A model generated the notes under the pieces. The model saw only the letters and a list, made by a program, of their open reading frames with translations. It was not told where the DNA came from and made no database searches. From positions 62,001-126,000 of the forward strand of contig VRVR01000010.1 in assembly GCA_009859145.1 (NCBI GenBank): a stretch of 64,000 nt of DNA, read 5' to 3'. Origin of the DNA: Andalucia godoyi (Eukaryota; Discoba; Jakobea; Jakobida; Andaluciidae). Of the stretch, positions 62,179 to 64,000 are shown piece by piece. The position numbers were made by a program, and so were the translations under genes. Numbering within the stretch: position 1 is the first letter of the stretch; the number at the start of each line of letters is the position of its first letter.

Positions 62179-62685
62179 ATGACATCTCCGCCGCCAGGAA
62201 ACATCGCCAAGGCGACAACTGCGCGGCAGCGCTACTCGATGAAACGCGCGCGGCTGCGTATCTTTGAAAAGGTGCGCAACCTGACGGCCGACGATTGGCC
62301 AACTGACTCTGTGCAGAGTACGACATCATCCTGCTTCCGAAGTTTGAGACCTCTCAGATGGTACTCAAGCATCATCGTCGAATCCGCTGCAAGACTACCA
62401 ATTCCAGCAACGTTTGTTTCATAAGGCGACTGAGTATCGCGAGCGTCATGTTGCCATTGTGACGGAGGAGTACACGTCCAAAACGTGCGGGCGCTGCGGC
62501 GAGATCCCATGCACGTCGAGGCGGAAGCATAAAAGTGTTTACATGTCCCGCGTGTAGCTCACCGATTGATCGAGATTGGGAACGGAGAGCGGAACATCTA
62601 TCTGAAGAACGCAGAGAGGCGTGTTGGGGGCCGATCCCCTTCCCGGCAACGGGATGCAAGATTGAATATGCATGCCTATTCGTAG
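62179..62685 (+). pseudogene. Fanzor/TnpB-like RNA-guided nuclease, copy 2 (frameshifted)
   Basis: Five pieces in different frames read as one protein. 62179-62310: RYSMKRARLRIFEKVRNL, the helix before the RuvC core. 62316-62395: EYDIILLPKFETSQMVLKHH, then RRIRCKTTN. 62396-62507: YQFQQRLFHKATEYRERHVA, then IVTEEYTSKTCGRCGEI. 62508-62578: KVFTCPACSSPIDRDW. 62581-62685: NGERNIYLKNAERRV to a TAG. This is the TnpB/Fanzor C-terminal half in the right order: RuvC-II region, zinc ribbon CxxC...CxxC (first Cys at 62486, last at 62553) and the RuvC-III D.D.NG.RNI motif. The N-terminal half and RuvC-I Asp are gone. Four frameshifts make it inactive. Confidence 0.85.
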
Positions 62686-63088
62686 ATATGCATGTTCAGT
62701 GTATGATGTAGGCGTTTCGTATATCAACGTTGAACATGAAAAACAATACGATTTTCCGACCGTAAAGCAAGCAGAAGATTATCGTCAGACGGCAACTTGC
62801 TGAGCAAGCGGATGATCATCAGATCGCGGCGATGTGATCGATTTGCGTTCGGAATGCGCTTTCAAGTCAGAGAGCAAGAGGGTGCAGCGATGTGCATCGC
62901 CGCCGACCACGTTCCGTTTCCTCCAACGTTCATTTTTTTTGAACGTTGAATCCATTGGTGAATGTGTTGGTTGCGACGACCCCTTGACTGCACTGAAGAG
63001 GTGATGCTCGTCCCAATTAACATAAAAGTAAAGCACATGCGGCTTTGGATCCGTCTTCGGTGGACAGCTTACCCCGATGATGATCAAT
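62686..63088 (+). ncRNA. 403-bp conserved 3' tail of Fanzor copy 2, candidate guide-RNA scaffold / right end
   Basis: Same length and 99% identical to 27047-27449. It ends in the shared GATGATCAAT, after which the two loci diverge, so this marks the likely right boundary of the element. It includes the 9-bp hairpin at 62924-62948. Confidence 0.5.
62924..62948 (+). repeat. Perfect inverted repeat hairpin in Fanzor copy 2 tail
   Basis: Identical to 27285-27309: 9-bp stem CAACGTTCA/TGAACGTTG with a T7 loop. Confidence 0.85.
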
Positions 63089-63445
63089 GATTGTTTTTTT
63101 GGCAAGCAGAAATTCCGTTATTAAAGTTCAAAGAAAAAACTAGGAGAAGAAAGGAAACGAAGAGGTGATGCTTGATGCTGGGCCCCTGGAAGGAGGCTCT
63201 CGCATGGTCAGCAACCTGGGGAAGCTTTCATGCTTGAGAGAATCCAGGCTTCAGAGAGGTAGTTCGTGTCTTTCGATTTGGTCTTATAATTATTTTTCTA
63301 TTTATATATATATGTATATTTTTTTTCTTGTTCTCTTATTGGTTTCTTCTTCTTTTTCTTCGCTTGTTTGCGTACTTGCGTGTTTGCGTGCTTGCGTGCT
63401 TGCTGGATTTGTTGTTGTTTCTTGGAGGGCTACGATTGCGGGGAA
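63089..63445. other. Spacer upstream of COPB1
   Basis: T-rich tracts and a GTTTGCGTACTTGCGT-like short tandem repeat at about 63365-63402. Promoter or 5' UTR of COPB1. Confidence 0.4.
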
Positions 63446-64000
63446 ATGGTGGTGGCTCAGGAGCGTCTCTGCACGTACTTGATTGACTATGCAAAGGTTT
63501 CTTCTGTTTCAGTCGCGGATCTCAAAACGCGGCTGATGAATTCGGATGAGGATACAAAGATTGAGGCAATGAAACAGCTGTTGCATACTTTGGCTACCGG
63601 CGAACGACTCCCACAGCTTCTGATGCCCGTCATCCAATACATTGTGCCTTCTCAAAACCATGTTCTGAAGAAACTTGCGCTGTTATATTGGGAAGTTGTG
63701 GATAAGAAGGATCAAAATGGACGTCTGTTAGCTGAGATGATCCTTGTTATCAACTTTCTGCGAATGGATCTCAACTCTCCGAACGAATATGTGCGCGGAG
63801 CCACGCTCAGACTCCTTTCGAAAATTCGCAGTCCTGAAATTCTCGAGGACTTGACATCGTCGGTTCTTCAGTGTCTAGAGCACAGACACTCATACGTCCG
63901 CCGAAATGCAGTTCTTGCGATGCATGCGATCCACAAGAACTACCCGTTCCTTATGCCGGATGCCCCCGAGCACATTGAGAAATTCCTGCAACAGGAGTCG
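63446..64000 (+). CDS. COPB1: Coatomer subunit beta (beta-COP), 5' part (runs off the window)
   Basis: 185 residues in one open frame from the ATG at 63446 to the window end. The N-terminal adaptin-like HEAT repeats match beta-COP: KIEAMKQLLHTLATGERLPQ, then LLMPVIQYIVPSQNHVLKKL, MILVINFLRMDLNSPNEYVR, then GATLRLLSKI and CLEHRHSYVRRNAVLAMHAI, then the PDAPEHIEKFL strand. Beta-COP is a core subunit of the COPI vesicle coat that returns cargo from the Golgi to the ER, which fits the KxKxx retrieval signal on the TMX-like protein in this window. Confidence 0.93.
   Translation, partial: MVVAQERLCTYLIDYAKVSSVSVADLKTRLMNSDEDTKIEAMKQLLHTLATGERLPQLLMPVIQYIVPSQNHVLKKLALLYWEVVDKKDQNGRLLAEMILVINFLRMDLNSPNEYVRGATLRLLSKIRSPEILEDLTSSVLQCLEHRHSYVRRNAVLAMHAIHKNYPFLMPDAPEHIEKFLQQES

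Overview
The window is nuclear DNA from a unicellular eukaryote. Evidence: spliceosomal introns with GTATGT-type donors and TACTAAC/CTGAC-like branch points, Sm-like, coatomer and cohesin genes, eukaryotic tRNAs, abundant (GA)n/(TC)n microsatellites, and many genes coding long Ser/Gln/His low-complexity runs. Introns are few, short and mostly near 5' ends. The genes include methionine synthase reductase (missing from fungi and land plants), a PACRG-like protein and an Sfi1-repeat protein (both linked to centrioles or flagella), so a flagellated protist is the best guess. I cannot name the species.

Layout. 0-10 kb: 5' part of a WDR11-like gene (-), a lysosomal PQ-loop transporter (-), a 79-aa membrane protein (+), an Sfi1-like protein (+), and a TMX-type disulfide isomerase (-) whose CGHC active site straddles an intron. 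10-20 kb: a two-exon unknown gene, tRNA-Gly(GCC), a small membrane protein, methionine synthase reductase (-), a kelch/coiled-coil protein (+), LSM8 (-, two exons) and a tiny TMA7 gene. 20-32 kb: mitochondrial ATP synthase beta (-), an LPA1/2-phosphoglycerate-kinase-like protein, an unknown coiled-coil protein, a broken Fanzor/TnpB copy, YIPF4-like and a SAPS phosphatase subunit (-). 32-47 kb: an RCC1/EF-hand protein, aspartate aminotransferase (-), an assembly gap, an unknown two-exon gene, NAXE, an unknown 666-aa protein (-), PUS7 and an RRM protein. 48-64 kb: SMC1 (-), tRNA-Met, an unknown 625-aa protein, a bacterial-type CoA-disulfide reductase/rhodanese, a kelch-kinase, PACRGL, KGD4 (-), a second broken Fanzor/TnpB copy, and the start of beta-COP.

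Most genes are housekeeping and there is no operon logic. The standout is a pair of decayed RNA-guided nuclease genes of the Fanzor/TnpB class, at 26.7-27.4 kb and 62.2-63.1 kb. One keeps the N-terminal signature joined by an internal deletion to the C-terminus. The other keeps the middle and the zinc ribbon, scattered over three reading frames. Both are followed by the same 403-bp non-coding tail, which is 99% identical although the coding remnants beside it are only about 89% identical. The tail carries perfect hairpins and is the natural candidate for the guide-RNA scaffold and right end of the element.
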